In this document: piece by piece, positions 1-52,709 of the stretch
How the letters are laid out: each line of letters opens with the position of its first letter
Position numbering within the stretch: position 1 is the stretch's first letter
Source: Phymorhynchus buccinoides
Taxonomy: Eukaryota; Mollusca; Gastropoda; Neogastropoda; Raphitomidae
NCBI GenBank assembly: GCA_017654935.2
Contig: CM065680.1
Location: 36,668,049 to 36,732,048, forward strand
DNA length: 64,000 nt
Direction: 5' to 3'
Position numbers and translations under genes: made by a program
The notes under the pieces: model-generated
Told to the model about the DNA's origin: nothing
Database searches by the model: none
Seen by the model: only the letters and a program-made list of their open reading frames with translations

Positions 1-616
1 CGATCAGAATTTAAACGTGTAAACAGCATCGATCGGGCATTTTTCAAACAAAGTTACTGACTAAGATGGCGGTCTCCCATACTATGGAGCGCTCCTTGTG
101 GCCGGATATGACGACACGTGGGTACAAGCCATAGCGAGCTATGAATTTTAACGAGCTACGAATTTTAACCCGACACATATGCTATGTGAGTTCGTGTCAT
201 CCGATCTCACCGGCACAACATGGCCTTCTCCTACCGATTAGTGGAATGGGCTTTAACGTGTGCGCAAGATCTTTGTGCATGTGTTCGCACACGGGACCTC
301 GGTTTTAAGTCTCATCCGAAGGACTACTTTCATTCTCTGGCCCTTCGCATGCACAAGCGGACAAAGGGCCAATATTAATTGTAAAATATTGTTCCTTCAA
401 TTCTAATGAAGGGGAACGGACAGGAAAAAGTAACAAAATTTGCTAGGAAAAATGTAACAGGAGAAAAAGTTACACATAAAATAAAGGAACGTTTTAAGCT
501 GATGGGGGGGGGTGGGGGGGGGGGCAGGATTGCTAACAAACCGGGGGTGGGGGGGGGTGACAGCGCAAGCGCACGGACAAGACGAATGGATGGATAGGTT
601 AAACCAGCAGTGGCAG

Positions 617-625
617 TATAAAAGG
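617..625 (+). promoter_or_regulatory. TATA-box-like motif upstream of the inverted repeat
   Basis: The motif TATAAAAGG lies about 20 bp before the left arm of the 636-873 inverted repeat. It matches a Pol II TATA box by sequence only. It could be the promoter of a mobile element whose transcript starts in the inverted repeat. No ORF with a recognisable product follows. Confidence 0.25.
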
Positions 626-635
626 AGGGTAGGCG

Positions 636-873
636 CTGTCGCAGTCAAAAGTGTAGCTCGTGCAAATCTGCCGCTCGCTACTATGAGAGTGTGTATTTGC
701 GACAACCACAAATTTCACTCTTTCTTTACTTGAACCATTTACCTAACCCTAACCCTAACCCTATCCCTAACCCTACAAAAAAGTGAAATTTGTGGTTCAT
801 GCTCAATGTCGCAAATACACACTCATAGTAGCGAGCGGCAGATTTGCACGAGCTACACTTTTGACTGCGACAG
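636..873. repeat. Inverted repeat enclosing a telomere-like (CCCTAA)n core
   Basis: The left arm (636-719) and right arm (782-873) are reverse complements over about 80 bp. They differ mainly by an insertion of roughly 10 bp in the right arm and a two-base difference in the left. The loop at 742-775 is almost entirely CCCTAA-type repeats, with one CCCTAT variant. The structure could form a long hairpin. It may be a foldback or TIR element, or an interstitial telomeric sequence captured between inverted copies. Confidence 0.75.
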
Positions 874-1497
874 GCGCAACGAGAGCTCAGTATTTGAATC
901 GCTGCAGCCGCAGAAGCGGGTTTTCCCCTCTTTTCCCTGTATTGTGTGAGACAGCAGGCTTCGCTCGCCGAGTCAGATGTGTCGGACTATCCGTTACCCG
1001 ATCCTATGGATCGGTAGTTGTCCCTTAGTAAATCCTACAAAAAATACTTTATTATTGTTATTTTTAAACATAATCATAATCAATGATATAAAAAAAAATC
1101 TATGAATGAAATAAAACATGATGTGAATTGAAAGGAGACAACAAAAAAGCATAAAAATACAACCATGTTTGGGGCGGATCAGCCAGTCATGGAAGAGGGG
1201 AGGGGGTAGCTCCAAGTGGTCAGTTGGGGTGGGGTGATGGGTCTGGGGGGATTGCCTCCCAGAAGCTAATGATAATTTGAATGTAAAAGATGCAATCAAA
1301 GCTTCTCATGAGAGAATAACTGTAGCAAGGAACTACAATTTGTCTTCCTCTTTTTCTTTCCATTTTTTGTCTGAGGGTATGGAACCCCTGTAACCCCCCT
1401 CAAATCCATCTTTGATGCAGTACCCAAGTCCATGGCAGCAATGTGTAGTGAATGGGCTGAGACTATTAACTATTTCATTTCCTTGTGTCCTTTCTGT

Positions 1498-1630
1498 TTT
1501 TTTTTTTTTTTTTTTTTTTTGCCGTTATAAATTGGGGGGGGGGGGGGGGGGGGGGGGCGGCAGAGAGATACGTCTGCCCCCCCTCGTCGAAGCCAGGAGG
1601 GGCAGCTGCCCCCCTGCCCCCCCCCATTCC
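1498..1630. repeat. Poly-T, poly-G and C-rich low-complexity tract
   Basis: About 22 T are followed, after a short TA-rich spacer, by about 25 G and then C-rich blocks up to 1630. The reverse-complement copy of this tract ends the window at 63880-64000. The inverted duplication therefore runs at least to here. Homopolymer lengths differ between the copies and should not be trusted. Confidence 0.8.
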
Positions 1631-1818
1631 TACACCAGTGTACTTTTGTTTTCGTTCTGTAAGTGTATAGATCATTATCATATTATTATTATAGAATTTT
1701 TGCCTTTGCCGTGGCCGGTACCGTGATGTTTTTGCCGTCATGGATTTCCAGCTTAAGACAACCAAAGTTTTATCAACTGTAGTTTGTATTGTTATGTCTT
1801 GTGGTTCTGCATCTTTAG

Positions 1819-1878
1819 GATGATCCTGATGTCTTAGCATACTCAAACATTGATTTGAAAGCAGCTTTTGTGAAATGA
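1819..1878 (+). CDS. Possible terminal exon of an unidentified upstream gene
   Basis: A T-rich acceptor ending in TTTAG at 1818 precedes 19 open codons beginning DDPDVLAYSN and ending in AFVK, then TGA at 1876-1878. An AATAAA signal follows immediately at about 1879. This acceptor, short ORF, stop and poly(A) signal are the layout of a last coding exon. I do not recognise the peptide. Upstream exons would lie before 1819 or outside the window. The segment is conserved in the inverted copy at about 63626-63686. It could also be an alternative 3' end of a longer transcript. Confidence 0.35.
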   Translation, partial: DDPDVLAYSNIDLKAAFVK

Positions 1879-2170
1879 AATAAATTATACTTTAGTTAAT
1901 ATGTTTGTTATTGTTGTCTTCCTACCTTATTTCTGTAATTCCCAACTGTCTTATTATTTTGAGCACATGCATGGTTAAGTTTGCTGGTTTTATTCTGTGC
2001 ACATAATGTGTGCTTGTAGCTGCAGACAATATAATATAAAGAAACATGCAGCTACAAAATTATGTTTAAGTCAATTTTGTTCATATGTATGGATGCTGCG
2101 CTGATAGTGATAATATCATTATCAGTATCACTGATATGTATACTTTTTAATCTGAATCTTTTTTTTTCAG

Positions 2171-44929
<42,759 letters not shown>

Positions 44930-45316
44930 GGTCAGACCGTGACAGCGCATCACACCCTCACTTCTTCGCAAATCTCCTCTGCCCAAATCACTCACGTCTC
45001 CCCCCACCTCACTCCCAACAGCGTGGCCGCCCATTCCCACCCTATCCACCACCCCCTTCATCACCCCATTACCCACTCGGCCCGACTGATGAATGTGGCC
45101 GGTCCTCACGGCCCACTGTCTCTGACTATGGCTTCAGCTCGGCCCCAGATTGAGGTGATGCACACAGGGAGCAGGCAGGAGATACTGCTGCAGCATGAGG
45201 CTGTTCCCATGCAGTTTGAAGTGGAGGGGGCAAACTTGTCTGAAACGGATTTGAGCGCCATTCATCTGTTGGCACAGGCCAATATGGCAGGATCAAATTT
45301 ACACACTATGTAACAC
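44930..45316 (+). other. In-frame open extension after the TAG (possible C-terminal tail or 3'UTR)
   Basis: The exon 17 frame continues for 127 codons beyond the TAG to a TAA near 45311. The peptide is His/Ser/Thr-rich at first (SHPIHHPLHHPITHS), then acidic and well formed (MQFEVEGANLSETDLSA). Composition looks more like protein than the flanking UTR. Possible explanations are stop readthrough, a nonsense allele, a sequencing error or an unrecognised intron; TTCTTACTAG just before 44930 looks like a splice acceptor. Confidence 0.5.
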
Positions 45317-45745
45317 TGCAGCATGAAGCAGGAGAGGTTGATTGTATTTTTAATGAGGTTGATTGAAGGTATGAGGGTGTTTATATAATATAGTATTGAT
45401 AAAGTGTTTTACATTTGTATTCCTTCCTTTCCATTAAGCGACTACAATCATTTGCTGATTATTCTGTCACTGTAATTTGTTCACTGAATCTGTTTAAATG
45501 TATGAATGCAAAGATGTGCAGATGGTTATGGTGTTCCACTCATGTTGTAAGACAAAGTGCAATACAAAGATTTTGAGTCTGTGTGTGTATCATCATAATG
45601 GAGTTTTGACCAGTCATGAAGTAATTTGTAGTCTCTTGGCAATTTATTGTGCATAAAATGCAACTTCACGCAAAATCGTGGATTTTTTTAGTCTTGCTTC
45701 AAATGACTGAAGAAATCTGCCCCCCAAACTTTTCTTATCCAGTGT

Positions 45746-45917
45746 ACCGTATTTTACGGACTACAAGGCGCACCTGATTATAAGGCGCACCCCCCCAATT
45801 TTACACAAAATTCAGATGTTGTTATTATAGTTTCTTACTATATTATTAGTCACATTATAAGACGCAGGGGTCTCAGTCTAGGAAAAAAGTACTGCCTTAT
45901 AGTCTGTAAAATACGGT
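45746..45917. mobile_element. MITE with TACCGTATTTTACGG inverted ends
   Basis: The left end TACCGTATTTTACGGACTAC and the right end reading GTAAAATACGGTA form an inverted repeat about 170 bp long overall, with GGCGCACC and CCTTATAGTC blocks inside. TA at both edges fits Tc1/mariner-type insertion. Related copies lie at 24851 and 46650-46783. Confidence 0.65.
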
Positions 45918-46649
45918 ATTTTACTTCGAGCATTTTTTATTTACAATTTAGCCGTTAGATTGTTTTGTTCATATTTTTAATGTTTAAGGAATATTTCATT
46001 ACGTTATTTTACATGCCATCTAAAAGTTGGTGCATAATGTGTAGCTTCCTTAGGTCTCTTTGTCGGCCTTGTGCCTCCAGCACAGAGGGGAAGAGCAGGT
46101 CATGTTTGCCCTTGTAATATCTTGTTAACCACTGTACATAATTCCTTCAAATTTTATGCAGTGCTATTTACGTGAAGCTGTCATGGCTCGTTGAATAATC
46201 ATTGCAGCTGCAGGCTTGTTGCGACAGTCACACTGTTGTTTAAAAAAAGTTAGGAAGTTCAAAGCATGTAGAATTGACCTGATATTTTGTGGAGGAAAAC
46301 AAACCCCTAGTATGTATGAATAAGCATTACATATTGTTCCTCTGTGTGTGTGGTGCAAGTTGCTACTGCCACTCACTGTATTTCAATTAATTTGCAAAGC
46401 TGATTGTGATTCGTTTTGTGAAAGAATAAATTAAAATTAGATAACATTTCCAACATCTCAGGATTTTTTATACTGCTTGTGATTTTTTTTCATGGCTGAT
46501 TGTAAGGGTTTTTGTTTGCTTCACCTTTTCCATGATCATGTTTTTGTACTCCCAGTGCCAACAGAACAGGCCGGGAGTACATTAGAATGGGAACGAGGAC
46601 TGTGCTTTTCTCTGTCCGTATGTGTGTGTGTGTGCGTTCATATATTTTA

Positions 46650-46783
46650 CCCTAAGGCGATACTTTTTCCCCTGCACCTTATAATGTGACTGATAACATA
46701 GAATAACAAAATCTGAATTTTGAGTCAAATTTGGGGTGTGCGCCTTATAATCAGGTGCGCCTTATAGTCCGTGAAATACGGTA
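46650..46783. mobile_element. Partial copy of the TACCGTATTTTACGG MITE
   Basis: The right end CGCCTTATAGTCCGTGAAATACGGTA is complete. The interior shares CACCTTATAATGTGAC. The left end is truncated after CCTAAGGCGATAC. Confidence 0.6.
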
Positions 46784-47067
46784 ATCAAAATATGTTCCAT
46801 GTCATAGTGCCTGGGCCCCTGAACCAGTGGTAACGAAACTTCATAGAGTGGTTCCTTAGGGTATGTAGTTGTGGCATGTGATATCATATTCACAGAATGG
46901 CAAGCCATATGAATGTAATCCCAGTGAATCAAAATTAAATATTACAAAAATACCAATTGTTTCGAACATAACGGATGGATTTAAACCAGTAGGACGCCTT
47001 GGCTTAAGGCTATGACGTCAGACCAATCGACATAGGCTAGAACACCAAGGCTACATCAAAATGTTAT

Positions 47068-47500
47068 GCTTGCTGGCTGTCCATCAACTCTCATCTCTAA
47101 GCTCCAACAGGTCCAGAATAATGCTGCTCGTCTCATTTCTCGCTCCCCTAGGTACGATCATATTACTCCGGTTCTTCGTTCTCTACATTGGCTTCCAGTT
47201 CAATCATGTATTGACTAAAAAATTCTCCTCCTTGCCTTCAAGTCACTGAATGATCAAGCTCCCTTATATCTCTCTGATCTTCTTCATCTCTATGTCCCAG
47301 TTCGCCAACTACGTTCGTCTTCTGATTATCGTCTCCTCTCCCCTCTCTCCATCCGTCTCAAATCTGCTGGCCAACGTTCTTTTTCCTGTCAAGCACCATC
47401 TCTTTGGAATTCTCTGCCTTCTCCTCTCCGACACTCCAACTCAGTCTCCTCATTCAAAACCTCTCTTAAAACCCCATCTTTTTCCTGCTGCACCCTAAAT
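47068..47500 (+). pseudogene. CR1/L2-like LINE reverse transcriptase C-terminal fragment
   Basis: One frame reads QQVQNNAARLISRSPRYDHI, LRSLHWLPVQS, a TAA, then ILLLAFKSLNDQAPLYLSDL, PSLWNSLPSPLRHSNSVSSF and FKTSLKT. This is the conserved C-terminal region of CR1/L2/Jockey-type LINE polymerases. It has one stop codon and no upstream RT domain, so it is a 5'-truncated dead copy. Confidence 0.85.
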
Positions 47501-47559
47501 ATTTGATCAGTTGTCCATCTTGTGTGCACGCGAGGGAAGATTGAATAAGAGGTTTGCGC

Positions 47560-47793
47560 TGTGCTTTGTGTGTATGTGTGTGTGTGTGAGCATGCATGTG
47601 TGCATGTGTGTGTGTTGGTTCTGTGGGTTGTGTGCACGCATGTGTGTGCGTGCGTATGTTGTGTGTGAGGGTGTTTCTGTATGTGTTGGTGTATGTGGTC
47701 AGTCCGTGCGGCTCAGTTGATGTGTGCTTACTGAATGGGGGATGAACGAGTCGGTGTTTGCTAAATGTGTGTGTGTATGTGTGTTAGAGAGAG
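47560..47793. repeat. Degenerate (GT)n microsatellite up to the gap
   Basis: GT-rich sequence with interruptions ends at the N run. It may have caused the assembly break. Confidence 0.75.
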
Positions 47794-48293
47794 NNNNNNN
47801 NNNNNNNNNNNNNNNNNNNNNNNNNNNNNNNNNNNNNNNNNNNNNNNNNNNNNNNNNNNNNNNNNNNNNNNNNNNNNNNNNNNNNNNNNNNNNNNNNNNN
47901 NNNNNNNNNNNNNNNNNNNNNNNNNNNNNNNNNNNNNNNNNNNNNNNNNNNNNNNNNNNNNNNNNNNNNNNNNNNNNNNNNNNNNNNNNNNNNNNNNNNN
48001 NNNNNNNNNNNNNNNNNNNNNNNNNNNNNNNNNNNNNNNNNNNNNNNNNNNNNNNNNNNNNNNNNNNNNNNNNNNNNNNNNNNNNNNNNNNNNNNNNNNN
48101 NNNNNNNNNNNNNNNNNNNNNNNNNNNNNNNNNNNNNNNNNNNNNNNNNNNNNNNNNNNNNNNNNNNNNNNNNNNNNNNNNNNNNNNNNNNNNNNNNNNN
48201 NNNNNNNNNNNNNNNNNNNNNNNNNNNNNNNNNNNNNNNNNNNNNNNNNNNNNNNNNNNNNNNNNNNNNNNNNNNNNNNNNNNNNNNNNNNNN
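47794..48293. other. Assembly gap of 500 N
   Basis: Exactly 500 unknown bases, the usual scaffold placeholder. Reading frames drawn across it are meaningless. It separates the gene from the inverted copy. Confidence 1.
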
Positions 48294-48938
48294 TAGAAGA
48301 AGAATGAGTGGGAAGGAGGGGGGGAGGGGGGGGCACTTTCTTCTTCGAAGACGAAGAAGAAGAAGACGACCTAGACTTAGAACTAGACTCTTTCTTCGAA
48401 CTAGAACTAGAACTAGGGGTAGGGGTAGAAAGGAACTTCCCTTTCTCATCCCTAGACTGCTTAGACGACGAAGTAGAAGCAGAAGGCACAGAAGTGACAC
48501 CGATGTCCGACATGTTAACAACGAGGGCACAAAACCGGTGTCAAACAACAATCAAATAATTTTCCTTTAACCAAAATTCGATCCCAAAAATCAAATTAAA
48601 ATTATACACTGACAATACCTGTTACCCAAGGGGCAAAAGGGAACACAAAGAAGGTAGAATGGCAAGGAAAATAGCTTGAAAATGAATTAAATTTGCAGAG
48701 CAAAAAAGAACATGGCAGCTCCAATTGGAAAAAATTTATTATGATTCAAAGTTGGCTCCCCGGAAGTGACGTCAGGAAGGGGATCCACAGCAGCTCAGTG
48801 GTATTGCTAAACCAGACCAAGGGAAGTAAGTTAGTCTTGTGAAGACTAAGACTTTTTTGGTCTTTGGTAATTGGCATTAGCTCCAAATTGGAAGAGATAA
48901 CTCATTCGTAGTGAAACGGTAACATGATAGAATAGATT
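48294..48938 (-). mobile_element. DIRS-1 5' end, second copy (truncated by the gap)
   Basis: It holds the terminal repeat and the gag start (MSDIGVTSVPS at 48513 reading left). The C-rich tract is shorter than in the left copy, and gag stays in frame up to THSSS at the gap edge. It is inserted at the same site in the host intron as DIRS-1. Confidence 0.88.
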
Positions 48939-50089
48939 TTAATTTTTTTAACTTTGACATAGATTCTAGTACGAACTAGGTTGTAGTATTAGGCAAATTT
49001 TATTGAAAGTTGTAAGTCACTTTAGTGTATGAAATAAATCCAGTTTTCAGTTGACCTGATTTTACTCAAAAATTGCCCAACCCCCCACATTGGACCATGA
49101 ATTACAAGTAGCATGGTGACGCCAATTTTTTTTTCCAGTTTTGACTTTAGGAGTATGTGTAGATTCTATGACAAAAATCTTAATCATTTGTCATCATGGG
49201 AAGTAAATGGCGCACATCGCCTTAATTAACATTTCCAATTTTGATTTTGTAATCCTTAGTCTGCATACAACTGGTTATTCGATGCCAAAACACATCCATA
49301 ATCTGTTTTTCTTTATCAATCATAAACATCATACAGGAAAAAAAGATGACTTAAACTCAACATCCAAACTGTTTTCACCCATTCATTTTCTTCAAAATAG
49401 TTATTGATGCACAGCAAAGACTGTACAGGGGAAAATAAACATCCGGTCTCTTTTCCCTATATGAGTAGTGAGGACAGAAACACTGGTTATGTCCCTTTGA
49501 AACGTGACACATTTTACACATCGATAGGCCAGTTGAATTCTCCGTTCAAGTTCCAGTCCGAGTTTTTTGGATAGCCTCCACTGTGAATAGTGTACACGTC
49601 CGCACTAACGATAACTCTTATCAGCCCGGTTCGCCAAGCTTTTAAGTAATCCATCTTACCCTTTTAGAATATCTTTGTGCACCGTGACTTTTTTTTAATT
49701 TTTTATGCACAGTGACTTAACATCCCATAACACGATCATTCTGATCTTATCCTTCACTTTGCATTCAAACACTAGCTGACATGAGCCTCCCGTATGGCTG
49801 CCAGTTTTGCAGTGTCAGAGAGCAGCACAGGGTCCTTCCTGCCCTGTGTGTGGTAGTGCAGTGACCCGTCCATGACTGTGAAGGACGCTGAATACTTCAC
49901 ATAATATAACAAAATGAAGTTGACACTAACTGACGTGAGCCTCCCGTATGGCTGCCAGTTTTGCAGTGTCAGAGAGCAGCACTGGCACAGGGTCCTTCCT
50001 GCCCTGTGTGTGGTAGTGCAGTGACCCGTCCATCACTGTGACAACGCTGAATACTTCACATAATATAACAAAATGAAGTTGACACTAAC

Positions 50090-50309
50090 CGACGTGAGCC
50101 TCCCGTATGGCTGCCTGTTTTGCAGTGTCAGAGAGCAGCACTGGGTCCTTCCTGCCCTGTGTGTGGTAGTGCAGTGACCCGTCCATCACTGTGAAGGACG
50201 CTGACCGCTCCTTGATCCTCTGCTGCTGGTGGGCAGTGAAGGTGGCAGGGACAGTGCCCTCAGTCAGAAACTGTGTCAGCTCCTCATAACTGAACTCCTC
50301 TTCTTCATC
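50090..50309 (-). CDS. Exon 10 copy (HHCC module C, N half)
   Basis: Mirror of 15118-15337 with the same translation. The tandem partial duplications of its 3' end lie at about 49790-50060. Confidence 0.75.
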
Positions 50310-50993
50310 CTGCATTTTAAACATTGAATCAATCTTTTAGATTATGAATATAACAAAATGTAATAATGTTCATAGGTTCTTTAAATCTCAAACTAAATGT
50401 TGACTATTGAACTAAGAACAGTTGGGGTTTTCTTGTAAGTGAAGTTATTGATGTTTGCGGTTGACGGACTCAGTCTCTCATCTACATTATGATAATTTTT
50501 TTGCTCCGTCTTTTAATATAAAAAAACTGTGGTTTTATTTTCATCTTATATTCATTCTCATCAATCTCAGTCCATTTCTCAATCATTTTTTTCCTTCAGC
50601 ATAATGAAATGTGAAAAGATTGCAAACACGTCTTTTTAATTAATGCTATATATATCAAACCAGTGGCACCTAAACACTATGTGTCGTGCACATAAAAAAG
50701 GCATAACTTTTGAATGACTGTAAAATAAATAATATGTATAAAGCAATCACCATGCAACAACTTTTTTCTCATACAAACTCAAAGCAGCATCACAAGCATG
50801 CAAGTTTAGAACCCTACCATTCTGTGCAATTTAATCTATTCTACCTCTGACAAATGCAGTTCATATTCCCCTCTCTCTTTCCTTACACAGTCAGGTCTGA
50901 GAATGTGCTAGCAATATGTACCACATGCAGATTGAAACATCAACTTATTCAACAAACAATGTTTGTCAAAACTCTGTCTTTGAACTGATTTAC

Positions 50994-51211
50994 CTCTGAC
51001 AGGTGTGGTTGATCCTCCCCTCTCCCTCCCCCTGCGGTCAGTTCCTGTGACTTGCTGGCAATGGTCACCTGAGGCAGACTGCCCATGGGGTTGTGCTCAG
51101 TGCACTCAGGACAGCAGTGGAGGAAGGCATCCACGTCCAGACTCATTCCGTTCCAGAACATATTTAGATCAGACAGGAACTTGAGCACACTTTTCCTGCC
51201 ATGATGCACCT
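50994..51211 (-). CDS. Exon 9 copy (HHCC module B, C half)
   Basis: Mirror of 14224-14441 with the same translation and splice sites. Confidence 0.78.
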
Positions 51212-51390
51212 CTGACACACAGACACATACATAAAAATGAGTGTCTATTTAGAGTGTTGACTGTTCAAGCAATAATCAAAACAAAAAAGGAAAAAATTCA
51301 ATCTTAGTAATTGAATAAGTCAAATGCAAAGCAAATGATTAGCTGTGTTGAAGAATATGTTTTGTGTGCTATATGGTATGGTGAGGTAAG

Positions 51391-51430
<40 letters not shown>

Positions 51431-51858
51431 TGTGTATGTGTGTGTGTGTGTGTGTGTGTCTGTCTGTCTGTCTCTCTGTGTCTCTCTATATGTTTTGTGT
51501 GATATATGGTATGGTGGTGTGTGTGTGTGTGTGCGTGTGCGTGTGCGTGTGTGCGTGTGCGCGTGTGCGTGCGTGCGTGTGCGCGCGTGTGCGTGTATAT
51601 CATATGATGGGCTTCTTTTATGAAGAACAAAAAATATAGAGAATAACACATTCCTAGTTGATCATTCATTTCCCCCATAGAACATAAACTCAGGCCTCCA
51701 AAACAAAAGAATGTTCATAAAACAGTCAAAAGATCCCCCAAACAAAACTTTAAGTCCCCACAAATATTATTACAGTGCTGATTTCATACGCCTCCTCATC
51801 AATAACAGAATCAACCATCCACACACAAAAATAAATTCTTTCAAAGAAAATACTGTAC

Positions 51859-52084
51859 CTCCACGTGCATGAGCTTTCCTCAGCAGACCGATCCTTGTTT
51901 TCTCCTCCATGATGATGAGTCGACCTGCCGACTTTCCCTCAATGCTGTACAACTTTCCGTCTTTGACGCAGTACTTCCCACACAGACGAATGAGGGACTG
52001 TTCAGTGCTCTCTGGCAGACCAGGGGGTAGGGCACCTCGCTCCAAATACTGCTTGACTACGAAATAGAGGGTGTCCAGAGGAAG
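51859..52084 (-). CDS. Exon 8 copy (HHCC module B, N half)
   Basis: Mirror of 13353-13578 with the same translation and splice sites. Confidence 0.75.
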
Positions 52085-52709
52085 CTGTAATGTAACACAA
52101 ACATTGTGTGAGACAGAGTGAAAACATGTTAAATGTCCAAAACTAGGTTAAATCAGAGTCGATTAGAGAATTGCCTTTTTCACACTTTGCTAGATTACGA
52201 CACAACTTTGTTTAAATGCATACATAAAACTGTGTGAGCTCAAACACACACACATACACAAATGTGTAAGCATACCTGCATAAACACACAGGCACTCACA
52301 GACAGGCACACATGTGTATGAACACATAAACTTGTGCACATACACACGACCACAAAGTATCATATACATGCACAATAGTGAACACACACACTCATACATA
52401 CAGGTGCATGCGCACACACTCACACACACACTGCATGCAAACGTGCATATATGTCATTCGAGTGTTTACAATCAACAACTCCTTTGTTGCCTTAGAAAAA
52501 AGAAAAAAAATGTTTAAAGTGCTCAATTAAATACTCTGCAAATGGAACCTCACTTTTCCATCTCTTATAATTCTGACTTGCCATTCTGGCCACCTGGTCT
52601 AGTAGTGTAGGAGATGGGAAGACTTTCTGGTGAACGTTTTGTTTAATCTTGTCCAAAAATCAAACCCACACACTCTTTTATCAATTATGCTAGCCTTCTT
52701 CCTGTTTAT

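Larger units (their letters stand above)
1..1500. other. 5' flank with no convincing gene
   Basis: I see no supported coding exon here. Short open frames are present but show no conserved domain. The stretch holds G-rich tracts at about 502-560, a TATA-like box at 617, and an inverted repeat around a telomere-like core at 636-873. Part may be decayed mobile DNA. It is not included in the inverted duplication that covers the rest of the left third of the window. Confidence 0.5.
45317..47067. other. 3' flank / probable 3'UTR and intergenic sequence
   Basis: AT-rich sequence without ORFs of interest. AATAAA occurs near 46424. Two copies of the CCGTATTTTACGG element lie at 45746-45917 and 46650-46783. 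Confidence 0.5.

Noticed and set aside
742..775. Chromosome end
   Set aside because: Only about six CCCTAA-type units, flanked by inverted arms and ordinary sequence; it is interstitial.
47724..48551. ORFs running through the N block
   Set aside because: The unknown bases were treated as open sequence; only the DIRS-1 gag start on the minus strand is real.
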